From the NCBI RefSeq assembly GCF_013004105.1, contig NZ_CP053085.1, positions 2,232,001 to 2,296,000 of the forward strand: DNA of 64,000 bases. The letters run 5' to 3'. The stretch's first letter is position 1, and each line of letters opens with the position of its first letter. This document shows, one piece after another, positions 8,735 to 18,600 of this stretch. The translations under genes and the position numbers were made by a program. The notes under the pieces were generated by a model. That model had not been told where the DNA came from. It searched no databases and saw only the letters and a program-made list of their open reading frames with translations. This stretch comes from Gemmatimonas groenlandica (GTDB lineage: Bacteria; Gemmatimonadota; Gemmatimonadetes; Gemmatimonadales; Gemmatimonadaceae).

Positions 8735-10315
8735 ATGACAAAACGACTGATCGGTCTCTCGCTGCTGACGGCGATGGCGGCGGTCCCCACGGCCCAGGCT
8801 CAGAGCCTCGGCGAACGCATCGAAGTGGGTGTGTTCGGGCAGTACACCAAGATCGACGACAAGCTGCGCATCGATAACGTGGCCGGTATCGGCGCGCGCG
8901 CGGGTCTCTCCGTCTATAAGTGGTTGGGTGTCGAAGGTGACATTCAGGTCGGCAGCACGAAGGCCAACCGGGCCCCGAACGAAGACATCACCTATCGCCC
9001 GTTCCGCGGTCTGGCCACGCTGACCGTTCCGTTCGTCCCGTCCAAGAAGGCCGCGCTGGTGCTCGGTGCCGGTTACGTGAACTCGGTGTACTCCGGGCGC
9101 AGCACGGCCAACGAATACGAAGAGGGCTTCTCGGCGCTCGTCGGCTTGAAGCTGTGCGGCAGCGGCAAATGGGGCGCTCGCTTGGACGGCATCATGGACA
9201 ACAACCCGTCGCCGAACGAGCAGAACCTCGAAGGCACGTCGCGCAACTTCGGCGTCCGCGCCGGTGTGACGTATGCGCTGCGCGGTGGCTGCGCGTCCGT
9301 CGAGCAGTTCGACTGGGCACTCAAGATCGATCCGGCCACGGCCACGATCAATCGCGGCAGCAATCGTCAGTTCGCGCTGTCGGCCGCCGACATGAAGTCG
9401 CGTCCGATCGAAATGCGGAAGGTGATGAACCTGACGTGCTCGTCGAGCGACGCGTCCGTCGCAACCGTAGACAACACCGCGAAGGTGACGGCCGTGAAGA
9501 ACGGCACCGCCACCATCACGTGCAAGGGCATCGTGAAGAAGATCGAGCGCTCGGCCTCGAGCACGGTCACGGTTCCCGCGCCGGCGTGGACGTTGACGCT
9601 GACGCCGACGAGCGGTTCGGCCGATGTGGGCAAGACGCTCTCCTTCTCGTCGAAGGCCACCGACGCGGATAACGTCGATCTTGGCACGATCACGTGGAGC
9701 TCGGCCAACGCGTCGATCGCGTCGGTCAGCAACGGCACGGTGACGTGTAACGCGGCCGGCAGCACGACCATCACGGTCACGAAGACCGCCTACGGGACCA
9801 CGCAGACGCAGTCGGCGATGGTGACATGCAAGGCGCTTCCGGCAGCGCGTGTCGCGCTCGACGAGACGCTGTTCAACTTCGACAAGGCCGTCGTGCTGAA
9901 GTCGGGTATGGACACGCTGAAGGTCGTGCTCGACGCCATGAAGCGCATTCCGAGCCTGCGTATCTCGGTGGAAGGACACACCGACTGGTACGGCGACGAA
10001 GGGTACAACAACAACCTCGCCAAGACCCGCGCCGCCGCCGTGATGGCGACGCTGCTCAAGATGGCTGGCCCGGATGCCGCCTCCATCAAGGATCGCATTG
10101 TTTCCTCGAGCTTCGGCGAACAGTGCATCATCGCGCCGAACGGTGATGCCGATCCCGGCCCGCCGCGTCCGCGCGTCTCGGCGGCCAACAAGGCCGCGCA
10201 GGCGCCAAACCGTCGCGTGGAAATCTGGCAGCTGCTGGACGGCAAGGGTGCGCCGACGGCGTGTCGCTCAGCCGACGAACGTGCGGGTCACGTGCCGTTT
10301 GGTGATCTCAAGTAA
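8735..10315 (+). CDS. Outer-membrane protein: beta-barrel, two Ig-like domains, OmpA domain
   Basis: Secreted protein of 526 residues. A signal peptide (cleavage near AQA-QS, residue 22) is followed by about 170 residues of OmpA-like barrel, two BIG2-type Ig-like repeats (about 192-280 and 283-375) and a C-terminal peptidoglycan-binding OmpA domain (about 377-526; LFNFDKAVV, VEGHTD, NLAKTRAAAV, PNRRVEIW). It probably ties the outer membrane to the cell wall, with the Ig domains as spacers. ATG at 8735 is chosen because AGGA sits four bases upstream and the signal peptide begins there. A cysteine-bearing stretch near the end lies inside the OmpA domain. Convergent with paaD across a long hairpin. 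Confidence 0.88.
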   Translation: MTKRLIGLSLLTAMAAVPTAQAQSLGERIEVGVFGQYTKIDDKLRIDNVAGIGARAGLSVYKWLGVEGDIQVGSTKANRAPNEDITYRPFRGLATLTVPFVPSKKAALVLGAGYVNSVYSGRSTANEYEEGFSALVGLKLCGSGKWGARLDGIMDNNPSPNEQNLEGTSRNFGVRAGVTYALRGGCASVEQFDWALKIDPATATINRGSNRQFALSAADMKSRPIEMRKVMNLTCSSSDASVATVDNTAKVTAVKNGTATITCKGIVKKIERSASSTVTVPAPAWTLTLTPTSGSADVGKTLSFSSKATDADNVDLGTITWSSANASIASVSNGTVTCNAAGSTTITVTKTAYGTTQTQSAMVTCKALPAARVALDETLFNFDKAVVLKSGMDTLKVVLDAMKRIPSLRISVEGHTDWYGDEGYNNNLAKTRAAAVMATLLKMAGPDAASIKDRIVSSSFGEQCIIAPNGDADPGPPRPRVSAANKAAQAPNRRVEIWQLLDGKGAPTACRSADERAGHVPFGDLK

Positions 10316-10335
10316 GGCTTGGAACTGAAGTTCTG

Positions 10336-10462
10336 AAACTGCCAACGGCTTAGGAGGCAGGGCGGAGATGAAAAGGGAGGAGGATGCAGTGGACCGCGCG
10401 AGCGGTTGCTGCCTCCTCCTCCCTGACACCCTCCTCCCTGCCTCCTAAGCCGTTGGCAGTTT
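10336..10462. repeat. Long inverted repeat between convergent genes (27-bp perfect arms)
   Basis: The left arm 10336-10362 (AAACTGCCAACGGCTTAGGA and seven more bases) is the exact reverse complement of 10436-10462. Inside it, AGGGAGGAGGATGCAG pairs imperfectly with CTGCCTCCTCCTCCCT, so nearly the whole 127 bases can fold into one hairpin. The right arm contains the paaD stop codon. It can act as a bidirectional terminator, or it is a MITE-like palindromic element. The purine-rich then pyrimidine-rich loop is unlike neighbouring DNA. Confidence 0.85.
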
Positions 10463-10949
10463 ACAGTGCCTTGAACTCGTCGAACGGCTGCCGACACGAA
10501 TTACACACGTGAATCGCCTTGCACGCCGTGCTGCCGAACTCACTCTGCAAGCGCGTATCGTTCGATCCGCAGAACGGACATTGGACCGCCACGCGCGAGC
10601 GCGTGAGCGTGATCAGCCCCTGCGGTTCGGCGCGACCTGGCGGGGCGATGCCGTAGGCGCGCAGCTTTTCGCGCGCGTCCGGGCCGATCCAGTCGGTCGT
10701 CCATGCTGGTGAGAGCACGAGCTTCACGTTCACGTCGTGCACACCACGGGCGACCAAGGCCGTGCGGATGTCGGCTTCGATCTCGCGCATGGCCGGGCAC
10801 CCGGAGTACGTCGGCGTGATCGTGATCGTGACCGCGTCGTTCTGGATCGCGACGTCACGCACGATGCCCAGTTCGACGACGCTGATGACCGGCACCTCGG
10901 GGTCCATCACCGTGTTGAGGACCCCGTACACCTCGTCTGGACTCAGCAT
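10461..10949 (-). CDS. paaD: PaaD, maturation protein of the phenylacetyl-CoA epoxidase
   Basis: Protein of 162 residues. The N-terminal half is a DUF59/MIP18-like domain (DPEVPVISVVELGIV, PTYSGCPAM). The C-terminus holds a zinc-ribbon-like Cys set (CPFCGS, TACKAIHVCNSC). PaaD is needed for assembly of the PaaABC(E) epoxidase, probably as an iron-sulfur or metal insertion factor. Start at 10949 (MLSPDEV), 10 bases after the paaC stop; longer readings overlap paaC. Last gene of paaABCD, followed by the inverted repeat. Confidence 0.92.
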   Translation of the reverse strand: MLSPDEVYGVLNTVMDPEVPVISVVELGIVRDVAIQNDAVTITITPTYSGCPAMREIEADIRTALVARGVHDVNVKLVLSPAWTTDWIGPDAREKLRAYGIAPPGRAEPQGLITLTRSRVAVQCPFCGSNDTRLQSEFGSTACKAIHVCNSCRQPFDEFKAL

Positions 10950-10959
10950 GAGTGGCGGC

Positions 10960-11760
10960 CTACCAAGAGGCGCCAGGATGCGAGCGCGCCACGATCTGCA
11001 TGGTCGCCAGCATATGTCCCAGAGATTCGGTGTGAAAGCCGCGACGGCCACCGCGGCGCATGGCGGGATCGGTGGGGAGCGTCAGCGTCGCGCGATGCAC
11101 CACGTCCTTTACCATCGTGAGCCACAACGAATGCAGCGCGTCGTGATCGATCGCGATGAACGCTTCAGCCGCCACCGCATCATCGACGGCGTCGTGATCG
11201 AACAGCTCGCCGGTGTAACGCCACAGCGAATCGAGCGCCTTCTGGGCGCGCTCGTGACTCTCCGCCGTGCCATCGCCCAACCGCACCACCCACTCGCTGC
11301 TGTGGCGGAGGTGGTACTTGTCTTCCTTGAGCGACTTGGCGGCGACGGCGGCGAGTCCTTCGTGTTCGCAGCGTGACAGCGCATCGAGCAGCAGCACGCT
11401 GTAGGCGTCGAACAGGAACTGCCGCACCATGGTGACGGCAAAGTCGCCATTCGGCACTTCCACCAGCAGCGCGTTGCGAAACGCCACGGCGTCACGGAAG
11501 TACGCGAGCTTGTCGGCATCGCGCCCCTGCCCTTCCACTTCACCGGCGAGCGCCAACAACGAGCTGGCGTGTCCGATCAGGTCGAGCGCGATATTGGAGA
11601 GCGCGATGTCCTCTTCGAGGATCGGCCCGTGACCGCACCATTCCGACAGCCGATGCCCGAGCACGAGGCGATCGTCGCCCATGCGCAACAGGTACTCGAA
11701 CAGCGGATTCGCCACCGGCGTACTGCGCGGCGCGGCTACCTGGAACGACGGTTCGGTCAT
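10960..11760 (-). CDS. paaC: PaaC, structural subunit of phenylacetyl-CoA epoxidase
   Basis: Ferritin-like helical protein of 266 residues. Typical PaaC segments are visible: YLLRMGDDRLVLGHRLSEWC near the N-terminus, LEEDIALSNIALDLIGHA and SLKEDKYHLRH. PaaC resembles PaaA but serves as the structural partner of the heterodimer that carries the epoxidase. Start MTEPSFQ at 11760, seven bases after the paaB stop; the upstream in-frame extension overlaps paaB. Confidence 0.93.
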   Translation of the reverse strand: MTEPSFQVAAPRSTPVANPLFEYLLRMGDDRLVLGHRLSEWCGHGPILEEDIALSNIALDLIGHASSLLALAGEVEGQGRDADKLAYFRDAVAFRNALLVEVPNGDFAVTMVRQFLFDAYSVLLLDALSRCEHEGLAAVAAKSLKEDKYHLRHSSEWVVRLGDGTAESHERAQKALDSLWRYTGELFDHDAVDDAVAAEAFIAIDHDALHSLWLTMVKDVVHRATLTLPTDPAMRRGGRRGFHTESLGHMLATMQIVARSHPGASW

Positions 11761-11767
11761 CAGCGAC

Positions 11768-12055
11768 TCAGAAGATGCGCACGCCACGCGGCGCGATATA
11801 GAACTGCGGATGACGATACGGCTTGTCATTCCCCGGGTCGAAAAACGGACCCGCATCCGATGGCGCCGAAGCCACGATCGCGGCGCTCGGCACCACCCAC
11901 AGATTCACCGCTTCGCCGCGACGCGCGTACACGTCGCGGGCATTCTGCAGCGCGAGCTCGCCATCGGGCGCGTGCACACTACCGGCGTGTTCGAACGGTT
12001 CACCCTTGTTGGGCTGCGTGAAGACTTCCCAGAGCGGCCACTGACTGTCTGACAT
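11768..12055 (-). CDS. paaB: PaaB, small subunit of phenylacetyl-CoA epoxidase
   Basis: Complete PaaB of 95 residues, as in E. coli (95). It begins MSDSQWPLWEVF, contains the family stretch AGSVHAPDGELALQNARDVYARR in slightly varied form, and ends PQFYIAPRGVRIF. PaaB bridges two PaaAC heterodimers in the oxygenase complex. It lies 17 bases after paaA and 7 bases before paaC. Confidence 0.93.
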   Translation of the reverse strand: MSDSQWPLWEVFTQPNKGEPFEHAGSVHAPDGELALQNARDVYARRGEAVNLWVVPSAAIVASAPSDAGPFFDPGNDKPYRHPQFYIAPRGVRIF

Positions 12056-12072
12056 GTTCGGGATCCTTGGGG

Positions 12073-13044
12073 TCAGGCCGCAGCCGTGGACGAACGCGCC
12101 TTCTGCTTCTCGGCATGCGCCGTCGCCGCCGCGCGCACCCATTCGCCGTCTGCATGCGCCTTGCGGCGCGCGTCGAGACGTTCGCGATTGCAGGGACCGT
12201 TGCCCTTCAGCACTTCAAAGAATTCACTCCAGTCGATCTCGCCGAACTCCCAGTTGCCGGTGTCGGCATCGAATGCCATGTCGGGATCGGGCACGGTGAT
12301 GCCGATCGCGATGGCCTGCGGCACGGTGAGATTCACGAAGCGCTGACGCAACTCGTCATTCGTCTTCCGCTTCACACGCCACTTGAGCAGCTCGGCGCTG
12401 TTCGGCGAGTCGGTGTCGCTCGGACCGAACATCATCAGCGACGGCCACCAGAAGCGGTTGAACGCTTCCTGCACCATGGCCTTCTGTTCCGGCGTGCCGT
12501 TGGCCAGCACCGAGCAGATCTCGTAGCCCTGACGCTTGTGGAAGTTTTCTTCCTTGCAGATGCGGACCATCGCGCGGGCGTATGGCCCGTAAGAGGCCTT
12601 AGCGAGCACGGTCTGGTTCACGATCGCGGCACCGTCGACCAGCCACCCGATTACGCCCATGTCCGCCCACGAGAGCGTGGGATAGTTGAAAATGCTGGAG
12701 TACTTCGCGCGACCATCGAGCAGTGCTTCGACGAGTTCGTGGCGATCGACGCCCAGCGTTTCCGTGCCGCAGTAGATGTACAACCCATGCCCGGCCTCAT
12801 CCTGCACCTTGGCGATGAGCGACATCTTGCGACGCAGCGACGGCGCGCGCGTGATCCAGTTGCCTTCGGGCAACATGCCGACGATTTCGGAGTGCGCGTG
12901 TTGCGACATCATCCGTGTCAGCTGCTTGCGATAGCGCTCCGGCATCCAGTCCTTCGGCTCGATGCTTTCGCCAGCGGCGATGCGAGCTTCGAAGGCAGCC
13001 AGGAGGGCCGGATCCTCGGTGGGGACGGGCGGGTTCTGGTCCAT
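12073..13044 (-). CDS. paaA: PaaA, catalytic subunit of phenylacetyl-CoA 1,2-epoxidase
   Basis: Catalytic di-iron subunit of 323 residues that epoxidises the aromatic ring of phenylacetyl-CoA with O2. Both metal-binding E-x-x-H elements are visible: [14 protein letters not shown] and [13 protein letters not shown]. Family blocks [20 protein letters not shown] and [16 protein letters not shown]-like sequence (here [15 protein letters not shown]) follow. The C-terminal 20 residues are Ala-rich. First gene of paaABCD. paaE, the reductase that normally feeds it electrons, does not follow. The start at 13044 lies 62 bases from the divergent crotonase gene, so both promoters must fit there. Confidence 0.95.
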   Translation of the reverse strand: MDQNPPVPTEDPALLAAFEARIAAGESIEPKDWMPERYRKQLTRMMSQHAHSEIVGMLPEGNWITRAPSLRRKMSLIAKVQDEAGHGLYIYCGTETLGVDRHELVEALLDGRAKYSSIFNYPTLSWADMGVIGWLVDGAAIVNQTVLAKASYGPYARAMVRICKEENFHKRQGYEICSVLANGTPEQKAMVQEAFNRFWWPSLMMFGPSDTDSPNSAELLKWRVKRKTNDELRQRFVNLTVPQAIAIGITVPDPDMAFDADTGNWEFGEIDWSEFFEVLKGNGPCNRERLDARRKAHADGEWVRAAATAHAEKQKARSSTAAA

Positions 13045-13106
13045 GCCTGCAATCTACCCACCGGAAACAGGGTTCGACAATCGGAGCGCGACGCTATTTT
13101 CCCTGC

Positions 13107-13892
13107 ATGACGACAGACGCTCCCCGCCCCGCCAACAGTCCGGACGGCTACGTCCGCACCGACATCGCCGATGGTATCGGCCGTATCGAATTCTTTCACC
13201 CCAAAAGCAACGCGCTGCCGAGTGCCATTCTGCGCGATCTCGCGGCCGCGGTCACGGCGGTCGGCGCCGATCCATCGGTACGCGTGATCGTGCTGCAGAG
13301 TGGCGGTACGGGTCCGTTCTGCGCCGGCGCATCGTTCGACGAGCTCACGGCGATTGCCAGTCCGGAACAGGGTCAGGAGTTCTTCAGCGGGTTCGCCCGT
13401 GTGATCCTCGCCATGATCCGTGCGCCCAAGTTCGTGATCAGCCGTGTGCACGGGAAAGCGGCGGGCGGCGCCGTCGGCCTCATCGCCGCCTCCGACTTCA
13501 GCATGGCGGTCACCAAAGCGTCGGCCAAACTCAGCGAGCTCGCGGTCGGCATCGGGCCGTTCGTGGTCGGTCCCGTGATCGAAAAGAAGATCGGACTGGC
13601 CGCTTTCGGCGCGATGTCGGTTGACGCCGACTGGCGCGACGCGGCGTGGGGCGAACGGCACGGTCTTTACGCCAAGCTGTTCGACGACGTGGCCGCCATG
13701 GATGACGCCGTCACCGCGCTGGCCACCACGCTCGCCGCCTCGAATCCCGAAGCGATGGCGATGCTCAAGCGCGTGTTCTGGGCAGGGACCGAGCAGTGGG
13801 AGACGCTGCTGGCCGAACGCGCGGGCATGAGCGGGACGCTGGTGCTCTCGGAGTTCACGCGGAACGCGATCGGCGCCTTCAAGACCCGTTGA
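13107..13892 (+). CDS. Enoyl-CoA hydratase/isomerase family protein (possible PaaF)
   Basis: Crotonase-fold protein of 261 residues, divergent from paaA. The oxyanion-hole segments are present (PFCAGASFDEL and GKAAGGAVGLIAASD), and a Glu lies in the expected first acid position (LSELAVGIGP). The second acid of classical hydratases is less obvious. A 2,3-dehydroadipyl-CoA hydratase (PaaF) is required by the pathway and not otherwise seen here, so this is the best candidate; a methylglutaconyl-CoA-type hydratase is an alternative. ATG at 13107 is chosen because the longer frame enters the paaA start region. Confidence 0.75.
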   Translation: MTTDAPRPANSPDGYVRTDIADGIGRIEFFHPKSNALPSAILRDLAAAVTAVGADPSVRVIVLQSGGTGPFCAGASFDELTAIASPEQGQEFFSGFARVILAMIRAPKFVISRVHGKAAGGAVGLIAASDFSMAVTKASAKLSELAVGIGPFVVGPVIEKKIGLAAFGAMSVDADWRDAAWGERHGLYAKLFDDVAAMDDAVTALATTLAASNPEAMAMLKRVFWAGTEQWETLLAERAGMSGTLVLSEFTRNAIGAFKTR

Positions 13893-13896
13893 CCCG

Positions 13897-14610
13897 GTGA
13901 CGAAACCAGCGATTGTCGTCGTGCATGGCGCGCTGGGAAGCGCCGCGCAGATGCAGCCAGTCGCCGATGCGTTGTCGGCACTGGGCGAGGTGCACACGAT
14001 CGAATTCCCGGGCCACGGTGAGACACCGCCGGGCGAAGTAGTTCCGTTCGCGATGTACAGCTTGATCGATGCGCTGCGTGCTGGAATCGCGTCGCGCAGA
14101 TTGCGCCAGCCATTGGTGTTCGGCTACTCGATGGGCGGCTATGTCGCGCTGTTGCTGGAGTCGCTGTCGCCCGGAACGCTTGGCGGCATCGTGACGCTTG
14201 GCACAAAAATCGAGTGGACGCCCGAAGTGGCGGCCGGCGCGATCGCACGTCTCGATGCGTCGGTGTTGCGGACCAAGGTGCCCGTGTTCGCCGAACAGCT
14301 GCGGGTGCGACATGCGAACGCGGGTGGTTGGGAGCAGGTACTGACCTCCACCGCGGCGCTACTGGGCGCGCTCGGCCAACGACCGCGGCTCACGGCGCAG
14401 ACGTTGGCCGCGGTGACGATCCCAGTCCGCGTGGCCGCCGGCTCGCGCGACGACACGCTCGCGGACGGTGAAGCCGCGCGCTTGGGGGCGCTGTTGCCCA
14501 ACGCCACGTATACGTCGCTGCCGGACGTGCCGCATCCGATCGAACGCGTCCCGACGGCCCTCGTCGTGGAGCTCGTTGGTGGTCTCCTGCGCGACTTTCC
14601 CCGGAGCTGA
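13897..14610 (+). CDS. Alpha/beta hydrolase
   Basis: Cytoplasmic alpha/beta hydrolase of 237 residues. The nucleophile elbow FGYSMGGYVAL puts Ser at about residue 78; an Asp lies in AGSRDDTLAD and the His in VPHPIERVP, so the triad looks complete. It starts with GTG four bases after the crotonase stop, so it is in the same operon and may hydrolyse an ester or thioester intermediate. The next gene overlaps its stop (TGATG). The substrate is unknown. Confidence 0.82.
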   Translation: MTKPAIVVVHGALGSAAQMQPVADALSALGEVHTIEFPGHGETPPGEVVPFAMYSLIDALRAGIASRRLRQPLVFGYSMGGYVALLLESLSPGTLGGIVTLGTKIEWTPEVAAGAIARLDASVLRTKVPVFAEQLRVRHANAGGWEQVLTSTAALLGALGQRPRLTAQTLAAVTIPVRVAAGSRDDTLADGEAARLGALLPNATYTSLPDVPHPIERVPTALVVELVGGLLRDFPRS

Positions 14611-15695
14611 TGATGTTCCGTTCCTTTCGCGTTCCCGAGAAGCTGTTCGCACTCGCGATGTGGACCGTCTCGATCACGTTCGCCGGCTTTCTGATCGGAT
14701 TGGGTGGCAAGATCGTCGGGGAACTGCCCGGCGTCGATCAGCAGATCTCGCTGTCGGAGTTCGTCGATCCGCTCAAGCGCGTGCCGCTGATCAGCGCGCG
14801 CGATTCGCTCGTCGCGCTGCAGCGCACCACGCAGGACGAGCGCGAGCGCGCCTCGCAGAGTCACTTGGTGGCGCGCAATGCGTACTCGTCGCAGCGCGAG
14901 ACGTTCGATACGTGGATCGCGACGCGTACCGCGACCACAGATCCATCGCAGGATCCCGAGGTGGTGTCACGCACCCGTCTGCTCGACTCGCTCAAGCGCA
15001 GCGAGCGGGATGCCGAGTCGGCAGTCGAACAACTCGACGAGCGACTGCTCGCCATCTCGCAGACGATCGAGAACAACCGAGAGCGCGAGATCGAACTCGA
15101 ACTCGCGGCGCGCGGACAGTTCGAGAAAGCGCGCTTCTCGCAGGAATTACGCGTGTTCGGCGTGCGGCTGGCGCTCACGTTGCCGCTGCTGCTCGTCGCC
15201 GGTTGGCTGGTGGCCCGCAAGCGGCGCAGCGAGTACTGGCCGCTCTTGCGTGGCTTTGTGCTGTTCGCCGTGTTCGCCTTCTTCGTCGAGCTCGTGCCGT
15301 ACCTGCCGAGTTACGGCGGCTATGTGCGCTATGGCGTGGGCATCATCGCCAGTGCCGTGGCCGGCGTGTACGTGATTCGCGCCATGCGACGCTATCTGGC
15401 GCAGCGTCAGCACGTGGAACAGCAAAGCGAAGGCGAGCGCCGTCGGGCGCTGCCGTACGAAGAGGCGCTGCGTCGTATCGGTGCGGGCGTCTGCCCGGGA
15501 TGCGAGCGAGCCATCGCCGGCGGACCCGCGAATCCCAGCAACTTCTGCGTGCATTGCGGTCTGCGCCTGTACGACACCTGCGAGAGCTGTCACACGCGAA
15601 AGAATGCGTTCTACCCGTATTGCCCCACCTGCGGTGTTCCCGCGACCGATGCCGACTCATCGACACCGGTCGACACCGCCTCCATTACCCGCTGA
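14610..15695 (+). CDS. Membrane protein with coiled coil and C-terminal zinc ribbons
   Basis: A 361-residue protein that I do not assign. It has an N-terminal membrane helix (about 13-33), a long charged coiled-coil region (about 55-180, rich in Glu/Arg/Gln), three further hydrophobic segments (about 187-260) and a C-terminal region with paired Cys motifs (CPGC, CVHC, CESC, CPTC) as in double zinc ribbons. The topology suggests an extracytoplasmic coiled coil and a cytoplasmic zinc-ribbon tail. It overlaps the alpha/beta hydrolase stop by one base and so closes the three-gene operon. GGAG sits five bases before the ATG. Confidence 0.75.
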   Translation: MMFRSFRVPEKLFALAMWTVSITFAGFLIGLGGKIVGELPGVDQQISLSEFVDPLKRVPLISARDSLVALQRTTQDERERASQSHLVARNAYSSQRETFDTWIATRTATTDPSQDPEVVSRTRLLDSLKRSERDAESAVEQLDERLLAISQTIENNREREIELELAARGQFEKARFSQELRVFGVRLALTLPLLLVAGWLVARKRRSEYWPLLRGFVLFAVFAFFVELVPYLPSYGGYVRYGVGIIASAVAGVYVIRAMRRYLAQRQHVEQQSEGERRRALPYEEALRRIGAGVCPGCERAIAGGPANPSNFCVHCGLRLYDTCESCHTRKNAFYPYCPTCGVPATDADSSTPVDTASITR

Positions 15696-15699
15696 CACG

Positions 15700-18600
15700 A
15701 TGCCCTCTCGCCCCGCTCTGACACAATCGTCGCCGCGCGCCTCCCTCACGCTCGCACTGCTGGCGTGCGCGCTTCCGATGTGGTCATCGCCGCTGGTCGC
15801 CCAGCGTAGCGCCAAGCGACCGGCGGCGAACGCCGCGCCGGCGGCACCCGCCCTGACAGCCGAAGCGCTGCAGGGGATTCAACTCCGCTCGATCGGACCC
15901 GGCCTGGTCACCGGTCGCATCGCCGACATCAAGATCGATCCGAAGAATCCGAGCACGTGGTATATCGCCACCGCGTTCGGCGGCATCTGGAAGACCACGA
16001 ATCGCGGCGCCTCATTCACGCCGATCTTCGACAACGGCGGCACGCACAACTCGTGCTGCATCGTGATCGACCCAAAGAACAGCGACGTGCTCTGGCTTGG
16101 CACCGGTGAGAATCACAGTCAGCGCAGCGCGCACTTCGGAGACGGCCTGTACAAGTCGACCGACGCCGGCAAAACCTGGGCACGCAGCGGGTTGGCGCAG
16201 TCGGAGCATCTCGGCCAGATCGTCGTCGACCCGCGCAACTCCGACGTGGTGTATGTCGCGTCGCAGGGTCCGCTGTTTTCTGCGGGCGGCGAGCGTGGCC
16301 TGTACAAGACCACCGACGGTGGCGCGACGTGGACGCGTAGTCTGTTCATCAGCGAGAACACCGGCGTCACCGATGTCGTACTCGACCCGAAGAATCCGGA
16401 TGTAGTGTACGCCGCGGCCTATCCACGTCGACGGCACGTCGGCCAGGCGATCGGTGGCAGCCCGGAAGGCGGGCTGCACAAGTCGACCGATGGCGGCAAG
16501 ACGTGGACGAAGCTGGCGAACGGCTTGCCCACGGGCGACGTGGGGCGCGCGGCGCTGGCGGTAGAAGGCCGCACGTCACCGACGCAGCTGTTCGCGTTCG
16601 TCGAGGCCTCGGGCACGCAATCGGGACTGTATCGCTCGACCGATGAAGGCGCGACCTGGACACGCTTCGGCAAGAATGCGGCGGCGGCCGGTGGCCGTGG
16701 TCCAGCGGCGGGCGCGGGCGGTGGAGCGGGTGCGGCCGGCGGTCGTCCGGGCGCCCCGGTAGACAGTGCGCGGGCGGCGGCAGTGCGCGAGAACTGGTTC
16801 ACGAGCGGCCTTGGACAGTACTACAGCGAACTGTTCATCGATCCGCATCGCGTGGGGCACATTTACGAAGTGGCGACGAATCTGGCGCGCAGCACCGACG
16901 GCGGCGCCACGTGGGCCAACACGAATTGGGAGAACAAGGGCGTGCATGTGGATCACCACGCGCTCGAGTTCGATCCGCTCGACAAGAACCACATGCTGCT
17001 CGGCAACGATGGCGGTCTGTACGAAACGTACGACGCGGGCGAGACGTGGAAGTTCCACGCCACGTTGCCGATCACGCAGTACTATCGCGTGGGTATCAAC
17101 AACGCGAAGCCCTTCTACTTCGTGTGCGGCGGCACGCAGGACAACTTTTCGCAGTGCGGTCCGTCGCGCACCACGAACAGCTGGGGCATCCGCAACAGCG
17201 ATTGGTTCAACATCGTGGGTGGCGACGGCTTCCAGGCGCGCGGCGACATGGAAGACCAGAACATCTTCTACGGTGAGTCGCAGAATGGCGGCCTGTCGCG
17301 CTTCGACATGCGCACGGGCCGCGGGCAGGCCATCCGCCCCACGACGGCATCGGCCGGTGGTGACGATGCCGGCGCGGCCGCCACGCCCGATAGCACACGC
17401 GCCGCGCCGACGGCGCGTGTGCGTGACCGCACCAACTGGGATGCGCCGTTCGTGATGAGCCCGCACAATCCGTCCCGCATCTACTTCGCGAGCCAGTTCG
17501 TGTACCGCAGCGACGATCGTGGCGACACGTGGACGCGCATCAGCCCAGACCTGTCGCGCAATCTGAATCGCGACTCCTTGCCGATCATGGGCAAGGTGTG
17601 GCCGCGTGGATCCGTCGCACTGAACGTCTCGACCACGGAGCTCAGCAACGCCGTCGCGGTGGATGAATCGCCGGTGATGGAAGGGCTGTTGTGGGTTGGC
17701 ACCGACGATGGCCTGGTGCAGGTCAGCGAAGACGGTGGCAAGAACTGGCGCCGTATCGAGGCGTTCCCGGGCGTGCCGAGGTTCACGTACGTGAGCGATG
17801 TGCATGCCTCGCCGCGCGATGCCAACACGGTGTTCGTCACGCTCAACAACTGGCAGCGCGGTGACTACGCGCCGTACATCGTGAAGAGCAGCGATCGAGG
17901 TCGCACGTGGACCAACATCACGGCCAACTTGCCCGTGCGTCACGACGTCTGGACGATCGCGCAGGACCACGTGAACGGCGATCTGCTGTTCGTGGGCACC
18001 GAGTTCGGGTTGTTCACGAGCGTGGACGGTGGCAAGAGCTACGTGCAACTCAAGGGTGGTCTGCCGATCACGCAGGTGCGCGATCTCACGCTACAGAAGC
18101 GCGAGAACGACGTCGTGCTGGCCACCTTCGGCCGCGGCTTCTATGTGCTCGACGACTACTCGTCGCTGCGCGAAATCACGCCGGCCTCGATGACCGAGGA
18201 GGCGCGACTGTATCCCATGCGGCACGCGTACGCGTTTACGCCCGGTGGACTGGCACCGGCCGGTGCGGCGGGCGTATTGGCGATCAGCGGCAACTACAGC
18301 ACGCCGAATCCGCCGGTGGGTGCCTGGGTGACCTACCACGTGAAGGACGCGCTCCCCGCCGACGCGAAGCTCGTGCTCTCGATCAGCGACAACGCTGGCA
18401 AGGTGTGGCGCCGGTGTGAGCTCGATAGGACGGCTGGACTGCGGCGCTTTACCTGGAATCTGAATGGCGATCCAGCCGCGCCTGCCCCGACCGCGACAGC
18501 GCCAGCGACTGCGCCAGCGACAGCGACCGTCGCCACGCCGTCAGCGACGGATAGCACGGCCGCCCGTGCGCCGCGACCGCCGCAGAATACGCTGCAGCTG

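Noticed and set aside
13897-14610. Alpha/beta hydrolase considered as a haloalkane dehalogenase or 3-oxoadipate enol-lactonase (PcaD)
   Set aside because: The triad fits, but no family-specific cap motif was seen, so the substrate is left open.
16576-18048. Minus-strand open frame of about 490 codons
   Set aside because: Antisense to the Asp-box propeller gene; composition Arg/His/Ala-rich and no recognisable domain.
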